Positions 9,720 through 19,943 of a stretch of DNA of 64,000 nt are shown in pieces. The translations under genes were made by a program, and so were the position numbers. A model generated the notes under the pieces. That model saw only the letters and a list, made by a program, of their open reading frames with translations. It was not told where the DNA came from and searched no databases. Each line of letters opens with the position of its first letter. Position 1 is the first letter of the stretch. The DNA is from Bacteroidota bacterium (lineage in GTDB: Bacteria > Bacteroidota > Bacteroidia > UBA7662 > CANHCV01), in contig CANHCV010000004.1 in assembly GCA_947459245.1 (NCBI GenBank), forward strand, positions 1 to 64,000. Direction: 5' to 3'.

Positions 9720-12034
9720 CGCAACGGAATGTACCTCGAGAGGATCGCATCTACCAGCTCAGCTTTCAATGGTTTGGATAAAAATCCTTTTACGTTTTTG
9801 AAAGATTTAGCTCGAACAAAGTCATTGGGATTGATGGAAGAGGTAAGAATATGAACCTGAATTTCAAGATTATTTCGTTCCATTTCCTCTAAAAATTCCC
9901 AACCGTTCATGATGGGCATGGATAAATCGAGCAGAATAAAGTCGGGCTCCATGGTTTTATTGATCAACAACTCCAAAGCACGGTGTGCTTCATTGAAATC
10001 GTGAACCACAATGTTGGAGTTTTGGTTGGAAACAACTTTGCTGTTGATCAAATTTTGAAAGGGATCATCATCGATCAACATCACGTTGAGCGATTGAGTA
10101 ATTTCGTAATTTTCGCCCACCACATCTTCAAACTCAACATCCTTCAACAATTCATTCAACTCTTTGATCACCGAATCCATTTTATCGGAAGATTTCAAAA
10201 GCGCATCCAAATACTCCCGATCCAATTTGGTGTCCCCGGAACGCAATACATTCAGGATGGACATGATGGTCGTAAGTGGACCCCTCAAATCGTGGGAATT
10301 GATGTGGGCGTATTTTCTAAGCTTGTTGTATTGGGTGACAAGAATTTCATTCAAACGTTTGATTTTCTTTTCGTTTTGAATGATTTGACTTACGTCAGTT
10401 AAGGTGCCAACAAACCCAACCGGTTGTCCAGCGAGGTCTCTTTCAACTTTCAGGTGAACCATCACTTGTCGGGTTCCTTCTTCGGTTGAAAAGGCAAGGT
10501 TATCTTCAATCACTTCGTGTTCGTCAACGCCAGAAATCAATTGTTGCCAACGTGAGAAAAAACGAATGCGATCTTTTTCATCCAAGTTTTTGGTCCAACC
10601 GAATCCTTCCGCATCCATTTTAGCAACCCCGATAATTTGTTCGCCTTGGTCGTTTAGGAAGTTGCAAAGTCCTTCAAGGTTGGTTTTGAAAATGCCAACA
10701 GGAACAACCTTGATGAGGTCATTCAGGGTTCGTTCTGCTTTAGCAATGCGTTTTTCTTGTTCAAGCTGATCGGTCACATCGGTTTCGATGGCGATGAGTT
10801 TGTGTGTTTCGGCAACGTGGTCGAAATGAAAAATTCCTTTGCAATGAATCCAACGGATTCCTTGTTGCGGATGTTCAATTCTAAATTGTTGATCGAGATC
10901 GGATTTCGTTTGAACGGAATGATAGAGGGCCTTGGTAAAGGCTGCGCGATCCTCTGAATAAATGCTTGCTAAGAAATTGGATTCAGACGGTTCTAAGGAA
11001 TCTGATAATCCGAACAATTGGTGGTGTTCGTTGGACCACCAAAAACGATTGTTTTCAAGGTCGTATTCCCAAACTCCCGATCCGGTTAGGCCGAGGGCGA
11101 GGCTCAGTTTTTGAGTGGACTGATCGGCCGTTTCCGATTTGGACTTTTCTGAAGTGATATCGGAAAATTGAACCACAATTCCTTCAAAAGAAAGGTTGCT
11201 TTTTTGAAAAATGGGGAACGTATTCACCTCAATCCAGCGGTGGTTTCCTCGAATGCTTTTGAGGTGATACGATTGCTTGATGGACTCTCCTTGCAAGGTT
11301 TGTTGAATGATGGAATCAAACATTCCATACAATTCTCCTTTCAGGTATTGGGTAATCGGTTTGTTGATTTCTAATTCTTGATCGAAAACGCGTTGGAAAA
11401 AAGGACGTGCCTTTTGGTTGTGCGCTTGAATGAATCCGTTTTGATTGATGAACAACGTTGGTTGTGGAGCAGAGTCGAAAATGGATTGAAAGATGGAATG
11501 GTCTTCTGTTTTTTGTTTCTCTGGGATCATTGCTCCGATCAAACGAACCGGTTCGTCGTACAGAAAGAGGTATTGGAAACGCAATTTCCAGGTGGACTCC
11601 TTTTTTCCTGTTAATAAGGATAGTGGGATGTTGAATGCCTCTTTTTTACCGAAGTTTTTAACGAGTTCCGTAACAATTTTGGGTCGATCTTTCGAAGAAA
11701 TCGAATTTTGAAAACTACCAAAAGTAAACGAAATGGCGTTCAACTTCGATCCAGCCATTTTTGCGAGGGAAGAATTGAACACCAACGCATTTTCATCGAA
11801 ATCGAACTCCAAGCAATAAAGCTGGGGCGAAAGCTTCGCAACATCTGCAAAGAACAGTTCTTTCTGGAATTGAAGGGAGTGGTGTTCGGAAGGGATGAGC
11901 TCGTCTTGAATATCAATTTGAACAAATCCCATGGTTTCAGAAACCGCCAAGGATAGTTCAGATAGCTTTTCTGTTTGATCGGTTATTTCGGTCAACCCCT
12001 TTAAAATCAAACTTAATCGTGGACGGTAGTTCAT
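9716..12034 (-). CDS. Multi-PAS protein with a DHp/HisKA-like H-box and C-terminal receiver domain; no visible HATPase_c
   Basis: PAS repeats; 'HINSHDLRGPLTTIMSIL' followed ~70 aa later by 'NVMLIDDDPFQNLINSK...DFILLDLSMPIMNGWEFLEEM...LSKPLKAELV'. Confidence 0.85.
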   Translation of the reverse strand: MNYRPRLSLILKGLTEITDQTEKLSELSLAVSETMGFVQIDIQDELIPSEHHSLQFQKELFFADVAKLSPQLYCLEFDFDENALVFNSSLAKMAGSKLNAISFTFGSFQNSISSKDRPKIVTELVKNFGKKEAFNIPLSLLTGKKESTWKLRFQYLFLYDEPVRLIGAMIPEKQKTEDHSIFQSIFDSAPQPTLFINQNGFIQAHNQKARPFFQRVFDQELEINKPITQYLKGELYGMFDSIIQQTLQGESIKQSYHLKSIRGNHRWIEVNTFPIFQKSNLSFEGIVVQFSDITSEKSKSETADQSTQKLSLALGLTGSGVWEYDLENNRFWWSNEHHQLFGLSDSLEPSESNFLASIYSEDRAAFTKALYHSVQTKSDLDQQFRIEHPQQGIRWIHCKGIFHFDHVAETHKLIAIETDVTDQLEQEKRIAKAERTLNDLIKVVPVGIFKTNLEGLCNFLNDQGEQIIGVAKMDAEGFGWTKNLDEKDRIRFFSRWQQLISGVDEHEVIEDNLAFSTEEGTRQVMVHLKVERDLAGQPVGFVGTLTDVSQIIQNEKKIKRLNEILVTQYNKLRKYAHINSHDLRGPLTTIMSILNVLRSGDTKLDREYLDALLKSSDKMDSVIKELNELLKDVEFEDVVGENYEITQSLNVMLIDDDPFQNLINSKVVSNQNSNIVVHDFNEAHRALELLINKTMEPDFILLDLSMPIMNGWEFLEEMERNNLEIQVHILTSSINPNDFVRAKSFKNVKGFLSKPLKAELVDAILSRYIPLR

Positions 12035-12202
12035 GCTTCTTCAAAGATATGAAAAGAATAAATCTTTCCATGTCGTTCCCAAATGTAGAAAATACTTTCG
12101 AGGAATTAGAAAGAAAACTCAAGGAGATCCTTGCCTTTTTACCCAATTTTTCAACGTTTAAAAAAGAGAGTGTGGAAAAAGTTTTTCAAATTGAGAAAAT
12201 GT

Positions 12203-13204
12203 CTAAAAATTAGGAATTTTTCTCTTGTATCCTAGTCCAAGGATGTTCCCTAAACCGTAACTTAAATGAAAAAGCAAAAATCCAAAGGGGAGAAAAAGCC
12301 TTAAAAAGCCTTTCGCTTTTGGGTGGGAAAGGCTGAAATATACAGCTAATCCAAAATACAGCACATTGGCCAATCCCCAGATGAAACCAGGAATTGCAAA
12401 GGCCGAGCAACAAAAGGATAAACCAACCGAAAGTCCGCCAAGCACTTGACCTGCAAAAAACAATCCAGGGAAAAAGTGGTACCACTTCATGCAGGGGAAT
12501 TTCATTAACAGGGTTTTGGTGTTCCAAACTCCCGACTTTAAGGCATATTGGAGGAGCTTTCGGTAGGATCGTGGCGGATGGTAAGAAGCCGAAATTTCGT
12601 TGGTCACATATAGTTTGAATCCGGCCTTTACCAACTTGTAATTCATGTCGTTATCCTGATTTCGAGCCAATTCTGGATGGTACATTCCTACCGATTCAAC
12701 GGCTTTTTTGTCGAAAAGTGGTAAACTAACGGAATCGGTAAATCCACTTTTCCCGATGCGATAACTTTGGGAAGACACTCCAAACGAAGACGTAGAAATG
12801 CAATGAACCAACCTGCTTTCAAAATCGGTCGATTCAAGAATTGGAAGTACCCTTCCCGAAACGCCCACCGCACCGGTAGTTTGCATGGTTTCCCAAAGAA
12901 TTTGCAAGTAACGTGGTGGGTAGTAGGTGTGGGCGTTGATCAACGCAAAATGACTTCCTTTGGAATTTTTGATGCCTAAATTAAAGGCGTGATTGGCGGT
13001 TTTTTGTGGATTTGAAATGAGTCGAATGCGGGAATCTTTTTGTTCCCATGCTGAAATGATTTCCAAAGTACCATCCGTTGAACCTCCATCAACAACTAAA
13101 ATTTCTAAATCAAAAGTTGGGCATTCCTGATTGCTCATTTGGGAAAGAACCGAATCTATGGTTCTTTTTTCTTGGTAACACGGAATGATGGCAGTGATAA
13201 TCAT
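12203..13204 (-). CDS. Glycosyltransferase family 2
   Basis: 'ITAIIPCYQEKRTIDSVL', 'EILVVDGGSTDGTLEI'; start moved to ATG at 13204. Confidence 0.87.
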   Translation of the reverse strand: MIITAIIPCYQEKRTIDSVLSQMSNQECPTFDLEILVVDGGSTDGTLEIISAWEQKDSRIRLISNPQKTANHAFNLGIKNSKGSHFALINAHTYYPPRYLQILWETMQTTGAVGVSGRVLPILESTDFESRLVHCISTSSFGVSSQSYRIGKSGFTDSVSLPLFDKKAVESVGMYHPELARNQDNDMNYKLVKAGFKLYVTNEISASYHPPRSYRKLLQYALKSGVWNTKTLLMKFPCMKWYHFFPGLFFAGQVLGGLSVGLSFCCSAFAIPGFIWGLANVLYFGLAVYFSLSHPKAKGFLRLFLPFGFLLFHLSYGLGNILGLGYKRKIPNF

Positions 13205-13273
13205 CTGTTGCAAAAGTACATTTCTTTGGAATATTTTTCCATATCACTTCATTTTATGGGTATTTTTGTGTCA

Positions 13274-14311
13274 ATGCGAGTGATTTACATTGGAAATAAG
13301 CTGAGTAAAACCGGCGGAATTAATCCAACCTCCATTGAAACGTTGGGGGTTCAATTGAAGGATATTGGCTGTGAAATGAAGTATTCCTCATCGGTTAAAA
13401 ATCAGTTTTTGCGGTGGTTGGATATGGCTTTTGCCATCATTCGCTTGCGCCGCTGGGCACAAATTGTTTTGATCGATACCTACAGCTCAAAAGCGTTCTT
13501 TTTTGCTTGGTTGGTGGCTCGTTTGTGCTATTTCTTTAAGATTCCGTATTTCCCCATTTTAAGAGGTGGAAATTTGAAAGAACGAATTAAAAGTTCTCCA
13601 AAACTTTGCGATCATGTCTTTTCCCATTCCTACATGAATATCGGTGTAAGTCATTTTTTGAAATCTACTTTTGAAGAAAAGGGGTATTCTTTTCAGATGA
13701 TTCCCAACAATATTCCTGTTCGGGAATACGAATTTCAAATTAGAAAGCAATGTAGTCCCCAAATTTTGTGGGTAAGGTCCATGAATCAGGTTTACAATCC
13801 CTTGATGGCCCTCGATATTTTTAAATTGGTAAAAGTGGAATTTCCAGATGCCACCCTCGCCATGGTGGGCCCCGATAAAGACGGTAGTTTAGGCGAGTTC
13901 AACGAATATGCTAAAACATTGGGATTGAACGATTCAGCTTGGACCACCGGCGGAAAATCGAAAAAAGAATGGAGGGAATATTCCAAAGATTTTTCGGTTT
14001 TTTTGAGCACCACCAATATCGACAATACGCCCATTTCTGTCATTGAGGCCATGGCACTTGGCTTACCCGTTGTTACTACCAATGTGGGTGGAGTGCCATT
14101 CATCATTCAGAACGGAGAAAACGGATTGCTCTATCCTCCCAAAGATCCACAGGCCGGCGCTAATGCCATTCTTTCCATCTTGAAAAATGCTCAGCTTGCC
14201 GAAGAACTTTCTGCCAACGGACGGAAAACGGTGGAGGCCTGGGATTGGGAAGTGGTGAAACACCAATGGAAAAGTTTATTCGAATCGGCCATCCAAAAAT
14301 CAAAATCTTGA
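13274..14311 (+). CDS. Glycosyltransferase family 4
   Basis: Re-started at ATG 13274 (MRVIYIGNKLSKTGG); 'TPISVIEAMALGLPVVTTNVGGVPFII'. Confidence 0.87.
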   Translation: MRVIYIGNKLSKTGGINPTSIETLGVQLKDIGCEMKYSSSVKNQFLRWLDMAFAIIRLRRWAQIVLIDTYSSKAFFFAWLVARLCYFFKIPYFPILRGGNLKERIKSSPKLCDHVFSHSYMNIGVSHFLKSTFEEKGYSFQMIPNNIPVREYEFQIRKQCSPQILWVRSMNQVYNPLMALDIFKLVKVEFPDATLAMVGPDKDGSLGEFNEYAKTLGLNDSAWTTGGKSKKEWREYSKDFSVFLSTTNIDNTPISVIEAMALGLPVVTTNVGGVPFIIQNGENGLLYPPKDPQAGANAILSILKNAQLAEELSANGRKTVEAWDWEVVKHQWKSLFESAIQKSKS

Positions 14312-15498
14312 AAATCATTGTTTTTTACCAGTATTTCGGCACCCCGAACGGCGGTTGGAGCACCCGCGTGTACGAAATGTGCCGAAGGTGGGTTGCTCAA
14401 GGAGCGGAAGTAACGGTGGTGACCAGCCCTTACGACAAATCCGATATTTCAGCTCAGCGGTTTTTTGACACCCAATATTTTGAAGGCATCAAGGTTAAAA
14501 TCATCAACCTTCCTCAATCCAATAAACACCCCATTTGGAAACGAATTTATACGTTTCTTGGATTTTCATTTTTCTCACTTTGGTATGCATTGGTAGAGAA
14601 CTACGACATTGCCATCGCTTCTTCGGGTCCCATTACCATCGGTTTGCCTGGCTTGGTGGCCAAGTGGATTCGTAGGAAGAAACTGATTTTTGAAGTTCGG
14701 GATTTATGGCCATTAGGAGCCATAGAATTGGGAATGATTCGAAACAAAGGACTTCAAAAAATAGCTCTTTTTGCTGAAAAAACCTTTTACCAAGCTTCCG
14801 ATTTTATTGTCACTTGTTCGGATGGCATGACTGAAAATATCCAAAAACGATTTCCCAAATTGGATGTTCGAACCATCCCCAATGCCAGCGATGTTGCGCT
14901 TTTTCAAAAGAAAACCTCATTTGTTTTGCCTGAAAAATATCAAGGTAAAAAAATCGTTGTTTACACCGGTTCGTTGGGAGCCATGGACAATTGCGAGCAA
15001 ATGATTCGTGGAATTGCAGCGTTTTCTCCTCGAACAGATGTTTGTTTTGTGATCATTGGAGAGGGAGCAGAAAAGCCTCAACTCATGGATCTCGCTCGAA
15101 CCTTGCAAATTCAAAACATTGAATTTTTGGGTTTAATTCCGAAGGTGGAGGTGATTGGGTGGTTGCAAAACGCGTATGCTGCGTTGGTTACTTTCCGCAA
15201 TTTGGAAGTTTTTCAAACCAGCTCTCCCAATAAGTTGTTTGATGCTTTCGCTGCAGGGGTTCCCCTCATTCAAAATACCCAAGGTTGGATCAAAAGCTTG
15301 TTCATCGAAGTTCCCTGCGGCATCAATGTTCCTCAAGAGAATGCTGCTGAATTTGGAAAAGCCATCGAGAGAATGGTAACTTCTGCAGAAGATCGGAACG
15401 AAATGGCTGCAAAATCAAAATTGCTTGGAGAAACCAAGTTTAATCGGGATCATTTGGCCGAAGAATATTTTCAATGGATGAAAAAATTAAGGCCATGA
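14308..15498 (+). CDS. Glycosyltransferase family 4 (WbuB-like)
   Basis: Likely TTG start 14308 (TTGA overlap); 'IIVFYQYFGTPNGGWSTRVYEMCRRW', 'FEVRDLWPLGAIELGMI', 'SSPNKLFDAFAAGVPLI'. Confidence 0.87.
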   Translation: MKIIVFYQYFGTPNGGWSTRVYEMCRRWVAQGAEVTVVTSPYDKSDISAQRFFDTQYFEGIKVKIINLPQSNKHPIWKRIYTFLGFSFFSLWYALVENYDIAIASSGPITIGLPGLVAKWIRRKKLIFEVRDLWPLGAIELGMIRNKGLQKIALFAEKTFYQASDFIVTCSDGMTENIQKRFPKLDVRTIPNASDVALFQKKTSFVLPEKYQGKKIVVYTGSLGAMDNCEQMIRGIAAFSPRTDVCFVIIGEGAEKPQLMDLARTLQIQNIEFLGLIPKVEVIGWLQNAYAALVTFRNLEVFQTSSPNKLFDAFAAGVPLIQNTQGWIKSLFIEVPCGINVPQENAAEFGKAIERMVTSAEDRNEMAAKSKLLGETKFNRDHLAEEYFQWMKKLRP

Positions 15499-16400
15499 AA
15501 AAAGTGCTGTTAACCGGATCCTCCGGATTTTTAGGAAAATACCTTTTGAAGGCTTGCGATGAAAATGATTTTTCTGCCGTAAGTGTGGGTCGCTCTTCGG
15601 CTAATCAGGTGGTGTGCGATTTGAAAACGGCCGTTCCGCAAATTCCAAAGGAGGAGTTCGAAAAGGTGATCTTTGCCGCTGGAAAAGCGCATTTGGTTCC
15701 CAAAACGGAAGCGGAAAAACAAGACTTTTTCGATGTGAACGTTACGGGATTAAAGCATTTCTTGGAAGGCCTTCAAGGCGTGAAAGTGAATCAATTTGTT
15801 TTCATCAGTACGGTGTCGGTTTACGGTTTGTGGAAGGGCAATAACATTTCCGAAAGTGATCCGCTTTTGTCGGAAGAGCCGTATGGAAAGTCGAAAATTG
15901 AAGCCGAGGAAATGTTGGTGAATTGGGGAAATAAACATGATGTGCCGGTTATCATTTTCCGAATTCCCTTGTTGGCTGGAGCAAATCCGCCTGGAAATTT
16001 GGGCGAAATGATCGCGGCTATCAATAAAAATCGGTACCCCCGACTAGGTAAAGGATCAGCACGGAAATCGATGGTCTTGGCCGAGGATGTGGCTCAATTT
16101 TGCTTGCATCTTAAAGGACAAGAATCCGGAATTTTTAATCTAACCGACCAGCAACATCCTTCTTTTTTTGAAATTGAAATGCATTTGAGAAAGCAACTAA
16201 ACAAGCCTAATTCGATCGTAATTCCAACTTTTGTAGCTCGGTTGTTGGCGTTGTTCGGTGACTTGCTTCCGAAATTTCCGATGGATTCCCATCGTTATAA
16301 AAAAATGACCTTGGACCTAACATTCGATTCTAGGAAAGCGGCCTCGGAATTGGGTTGGAAACCGCGCAGGGTTATCGATGTTGATTTCTTGAAAAAATGA
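15495..16400 (+). CDS. NAD-dependent epimerase/dehydratase (extended SDR, nucleotide-sugar type)
   Basis: 'KVLLTGSSGFLGKYLLKAC', 'YGKSKIEAEEML'; start at ATG 15495. Confidence 0.87.
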   Translation: MKKVLLTGSSGFLGKYLLKACDENDFSAVSVGRSSANQVVCDLKTAVPQIPKEEFEKVIFAAGKAHLVPKTEAEKQDFFDVNVTGLKHFLEGLQGVKVNQFVFISTVSVYGLWKGNNISESDPLLSEEPYGKSKIEAEEMLVNWGNKHDVPVIIFRIPLLAGANPPGNLGEMIAAINKNRYPRLGKGSARKSMVLAEDVAQFCLHLKGQESGIFNLTDQQHPSFFEIEMHLRKQLNKPNSIVIPTFVARLLALFGDLLPKFPMDSHRYKKMTLDLTFDSRKAASELGWKPRRVIDVDFLKK

Positions 16401-16521
16401 TCCCTTTTCTTCGGCGAGAAATGTGAATAATTATTGCCGATTGTCTGATAAGTTGTGCAGGATTGGTTCTACATTTTCTTGCAGAAAATCTTACCTTTGA
16501 AGCTATTAAAATGGTAATTCC

Positions 16522-19107
16522 ATGGATGCTAAATTTTCTCCTAGAGTCAAAGATGTCATTAATTTAAGTCGAGAAGAGGCCATACGTTTGGGCCATGATC
16601 ATATCGGTGCGGAACACTTCCTGTTGGGAATGATTCGGGAAGGCGATGGACAAGCCATTCGGGTGCTTAAATCCCTTGATGTAGAAATTGATCAGCTCCA
16701 AAATCAAATGGAGAATGCGGTGAATTCCGGTAAGATTGCTCGCGTTAATGCAATTGAGCAAATTCCGATGACCAAACAAGCCGAGAAGATTTTGAAAATC
16801 ACTTACTTAGAAGCAAAAATTTTCAAGAGTGATACCATTGGTACCATTCATTTGTTGCTTTCCATTCTTCGTGAAGAGGATTGCCTCGCTTCTCGCATCC
16901 TCAACCGTTTTGGAGTGAATTATTCCAATGTTAAAATGAAAATGGAGCAAATGGGAGAAGGTGGGAATTCCAATAAACCCAGTTCTTCCGATAATTTCTT
17001 TACCAGAAACGAACCATCCAACGAGGCAAATCCCTTTGGGAACGATGATTCTTTCGACGATGACGAACCCAAAGGAATGGATTCCAATAAAAAACAAAAT
17101 AACAGCAAATCCAAAACGCCTGTTTTGGATAATTTCGGCAGGGACTTGTCCAAATTAGCGGAAGAAGGAAAGCTAGATCCCATCATTGGCCGAGAAAAGG
17201 AAATCGAACGCGTATCTCAGATCCTTTCTCGTCGCAAAAAAAATAATCCCATTCTCATTGGTGAACCTGGAGTTGGGAAAACCGCTATTGCGGAAGGATT
17301 AGCCCTTCGAATTTTGCAAAAAAAGGTCTCTAGAATTCTATTCAACAAGCGAATCATTACCCTGGATTTGTCTTCCCTGGTTGCCGGTACCAAATACCGT
17401 GGGCAGTTTGAGGAGCGCATGAAAGCAGTGATGGGAGAGTTGGAAAAGAATTCCGATATCATTCTTTTTATCGATGAAATTCATACCATTGTAGGTGCTG
17501 GTGGAGCAAGCGGAAGCTTGGACGCTTCGAACATGTTCAAACCCGCCTTGGCACGAGGGGAAATTCAATGCATTGGAGCTACAACCTTGAACGAGTACCG
17601 ACAGTACATCGAGAAAGATGGTGCCTTGGATCGTCGTTTCCAAAAAGTTTTGGTCGATCCGCCAACCCCGGAAGAAACCATCCAAATCATTGGGAACATC
17701 CGTGAGAAATACGAAGATCATCACCGTGTTCAATACACCGAAGAAGCGATCGCCGCCTGCGTTACCCTTACGGAAAGGTACATTACCGATCGATTTTTGC
17801 CCGATAAAGCCATCGATGCGTTGGACGAGGCCGGAGCTCGCGTTCACCTTTCTAACATTCAAGTTCCGACTGAAATTTTGGAACTCGAAAATCAGATTGA
17901 AGAATTGAAGCTGGAGAAAAGAAAGGTCATTGAAGCCTCTAAATACGAGCAAGCTGCCCAATTGCGCGACAAAGAAAAATTGGTAGAAAACGAATTGGCA
18001 GCCGCAAAAAATGCTTGGGAAACCGAGGCGAAAGCCAAACGATACATGGTTACCGATGAGGACGTTGCCCAAGTGGTGGCCATGATGTCGGGAATTCCTG
18101 TTACCAAAATCGCCCAAAGCGAAACCGACAAATTGGCGAAAATGAAGGAAACCTTGAAAAGCAAGGTAATCGGTCAGGATAAGGCGATTGAGGCCATTTC
18201 AAAAGCCATTCAACGTACCCGCGTTGGACTAAAAGACCCCAAAAAGCCCATTGGCTCCTTCGTGTTTTTAGGTCCAACAGGCGTTGGAAAAACGCAATTG
18301 GCCAAAGAATTGGCTCGCTTCCTTTTCGATTCTGAAGATTCATTGATTCGCATCGACATGAGCGAATACATGGAGAAGTTTTCGGTTTCACGATTGGTGG
18401 GAGCTCCCCCCGGATACGTTGGGTACGAAGAAGGCGGCCAATTGACCGAAAAGGTTCGCAGAAAACCTTATTCCGTTATTTTGTTGGATGAAATTGAAAA
18501 AGCACACCCCGATATTTTCAATGTTTTGTTGCAGGTTTTGGATGACGGTCAGTTGACCGATGGATTGGGTAGAAAAGTAGATTTCAAGAATACCATCATC
18601 ATCATGACTTCCAACATTGGATCTCGTCAATTGAAGGAATTCGGCACGGGTGTTGGATTTACAACGGCAACCAAAAAGGAAACCGAAGACGTGGAATCTC
18701 GTGGTGTTATTGAAAAAGCGTTGAAACGCGCCTTCGCACCTGAATTTTTGAACCGAATTGATGATGTTATCGTCTTCAACCAACTCACTCGAGCCGACAT
18801 TCACCAGATCATCGATGTTTCTTTGAAAGGTGTTCTTCGTCGCATCGAAACGTTGGGATATGAGGTTGAATTAACGGATGAAGCCAAAGACGTGCTGGCC
18901 GAAAAAGGTTACAGTCCAGATTTTGGAGCACGTCCTCTGCAACGCGTCATTCAAAAGTACATCGAAGATAAATTGGCCGAAAAAATCTTGTCAGGCGAGC
19001 TTCATTTGGGCGATAAAATCATCGTTTCAAAAAATGCGGAAGGCGAAATTGTTTTGGAAAATAAAAAGAAATCGTCTAAAAAATCAAAAACTGAAACCGA
19101 GGAATAA
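16522..19107 (+). CDS. clpC: ATP-dependent Clp protease ATP-binding subunit ClpC
   Basis: Clp_N repeats, two AAA+ modules (GEPGVGKTAIAEG; GPTGVGKTQLAKE), UVR-like middle region. Confidence 0.95.
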   Translation: MDAKFSPRVKDVINLSREEAIRLGHDHIGAEHFLLGMIREGDGQAIRVLKSLDVEIDQLQNQMENAVNSGKIARVNAIEQIPMTKQAEKILKITYLEAKIFKSDTIGTIHLLLSILREEDCLASRILNRFGVNYSNVKMKMEQMGEGGNSNKPSSSDNFFTRNEPSNEANPFGNDDSFDDDEPKGMDSNKKQNNSKSKTPVLDNFGRDLSKLAEEGKLDPIIGREKEIERVSQILSRRKKNNPILIGEPGVGKTAIAEGLALRILQKKVSRILFNKRIITLDLSSLVAGTKYRGQFEERMKAVMGELEKNSDIILFIDEIHTIVGAGGASGSLDASNMFKPALARGEIQCIGATTLNEYRQYIEKDGALDRRFQKVLVDPPTPEETIQIIGNIREKYEDHHRVQYTEEAIAACVTLTERYITDRFLPDKAIDALDEAGARVHLSNIQVPTEILELENQIEELKLEKRKVIEASKYEQAAQLRDKEKLVENELAAAKNAWETEAKAKRYMVTDEDVAQVVAMMSGIPVTKIAQSETDKLAKMKETLKSKVIGQDKAIEAISKAIQRTRVGLKDPKKPIGSFVFLGPTGVGKTQLAKELARFLFDSEDSLIRIDMSEYMEKFSVSRLVGAPPGYVGYEEGGQLTEKVRRKPYSVILLDEIEKAHPDIFNVLLQVLDDGQLTDGLGRKVDFKNTIIIMTSNIGSRQLKEFGTGVGFTTATKKETEDVESRGVIEKALKRAFAPEFLNRIDDVIVFNQLTRADIHQIIDVSLKGVLRRIETLGYEVELTDEAKDVLAEKGYSPDFGARPLQRVIQKYIEDKLAEKILSGELHLGDKIIVSKNAEGEIVLENKKKSSKKSKTETEE

Positions 19108-19115
19108 ACGCATTC

Positions 19116-19943
19116 ATGGCCTATACCGACCAATTTAAGGAAGGAGAAGAATCTCCAAAAGAAATGTCTTTCTTAGAACATCTTGATGAACTTCGCAAGT
19201 ACATTTTTCGATCAGTCATTGCCATTGGTATTGGATTTCTGATTGCCTTATTGAACCAGGAGTTCATTTTTGATACCATCATTTTTGGACCAACCCATTC
19301 TGATTTTTTAACCTACCGATGGTTGTGTGAGTTGGCTCAGAAATATCCTTCGCTCGGGGCTTTGTGTTTTGAAATGAAAGAATTCAAACTCATAGCTACA
19401 GATATGGATGCCCAATTCATGAGGTACATGTCGGGCAGTTTAATTGCCGGTGCCATTGTGGCATTTCCGTTTGTGATTTACCAGTTGTGGACGTTTGTTA
19501 AGCCAGCGTTGAAGCAAAAAGAAATTCAATCCGTTCGCGGGATGACCTTTATAATTACGGGCTTATTTTTCATGGGTGTTTTGTTTGGTTATTTTTTGAT
19601 TGCTCCGTTTTCCATCGCGTTTTTTGCCAATTTTAAACTTTCACCCCAAATTGAAAACTATTTCAACATTGAAAGTTACATTTCAATCTTAACCATGTTA
19701 ACCTTGGCTACAGGATTGGTGTTTCAATTCCCAGTTTTGTGTTATTTCCTAGCCAAAGTGAGTATTTTAACTTCGGAGTTTCTTCGGAAATATCGCAAAC
19801 ATTCGGTGGTGGTCATCAGCGTGATTGCAGCGGCAATTACGTATGATGTGATTTCCTTGGTCCTCATGATGATTCCACTTTGGGGATTGTATGAAATCAG
19901 TATTTTTGTTGTTCGACGTGCCGAAAAAACTTTAGATAAATGA
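19116..19943 (+). CDS. tatC: Sec-independent (Tat) translocase subunit TatC
   Basis: 'MSFLEHLDELRKYIFRSVIAIGIGF', multiple TM helices. Confidence 0.93.
   Translation: MAYTDQFKEGEESPKEMSFLEHLDELRKYIFRSVIAIGIGFLIALLNQEFIFDTIIFGPTHSDFLTYRWLCELAQKYPSLGALCFEMKEFKLIATDMDAQFMRYMSGSLIAGAIVAFPFVIYQLWTFVKPALKQKEIQSVRGMTFIITGLFFMGVLFGYFLIAPFSIAFFANFKLSPQIENYFNIESYISILTMLTLATGLVFQFPVLCYFLAKVSILTSEFLRKYRKHSVVVISVIAAAITYDVISLVLMMIPLWGLYEISIFVVRRAEKTLDK

Noticed and set aside
9983-10402. 139-aa plus-strand ORF antisense to the PAS-REC gene
   Set aside because: Shadow ORF of a clear coding frame; no credible start context or motif.
12019-12213. 64-aa plus-strand ORF in the gap between the PAS-REC gene and the GT2 gene
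   Set aside because: Short, overlaps both flanking genes, no promoter or motif support.
17338-18117. 259-aa minus-strand ORF antisense to clpC
   Set aside because: Lies inside the highly conserved clpC coding frame; composition is a shadow of the sense codons and no domain pattern is recognisable.
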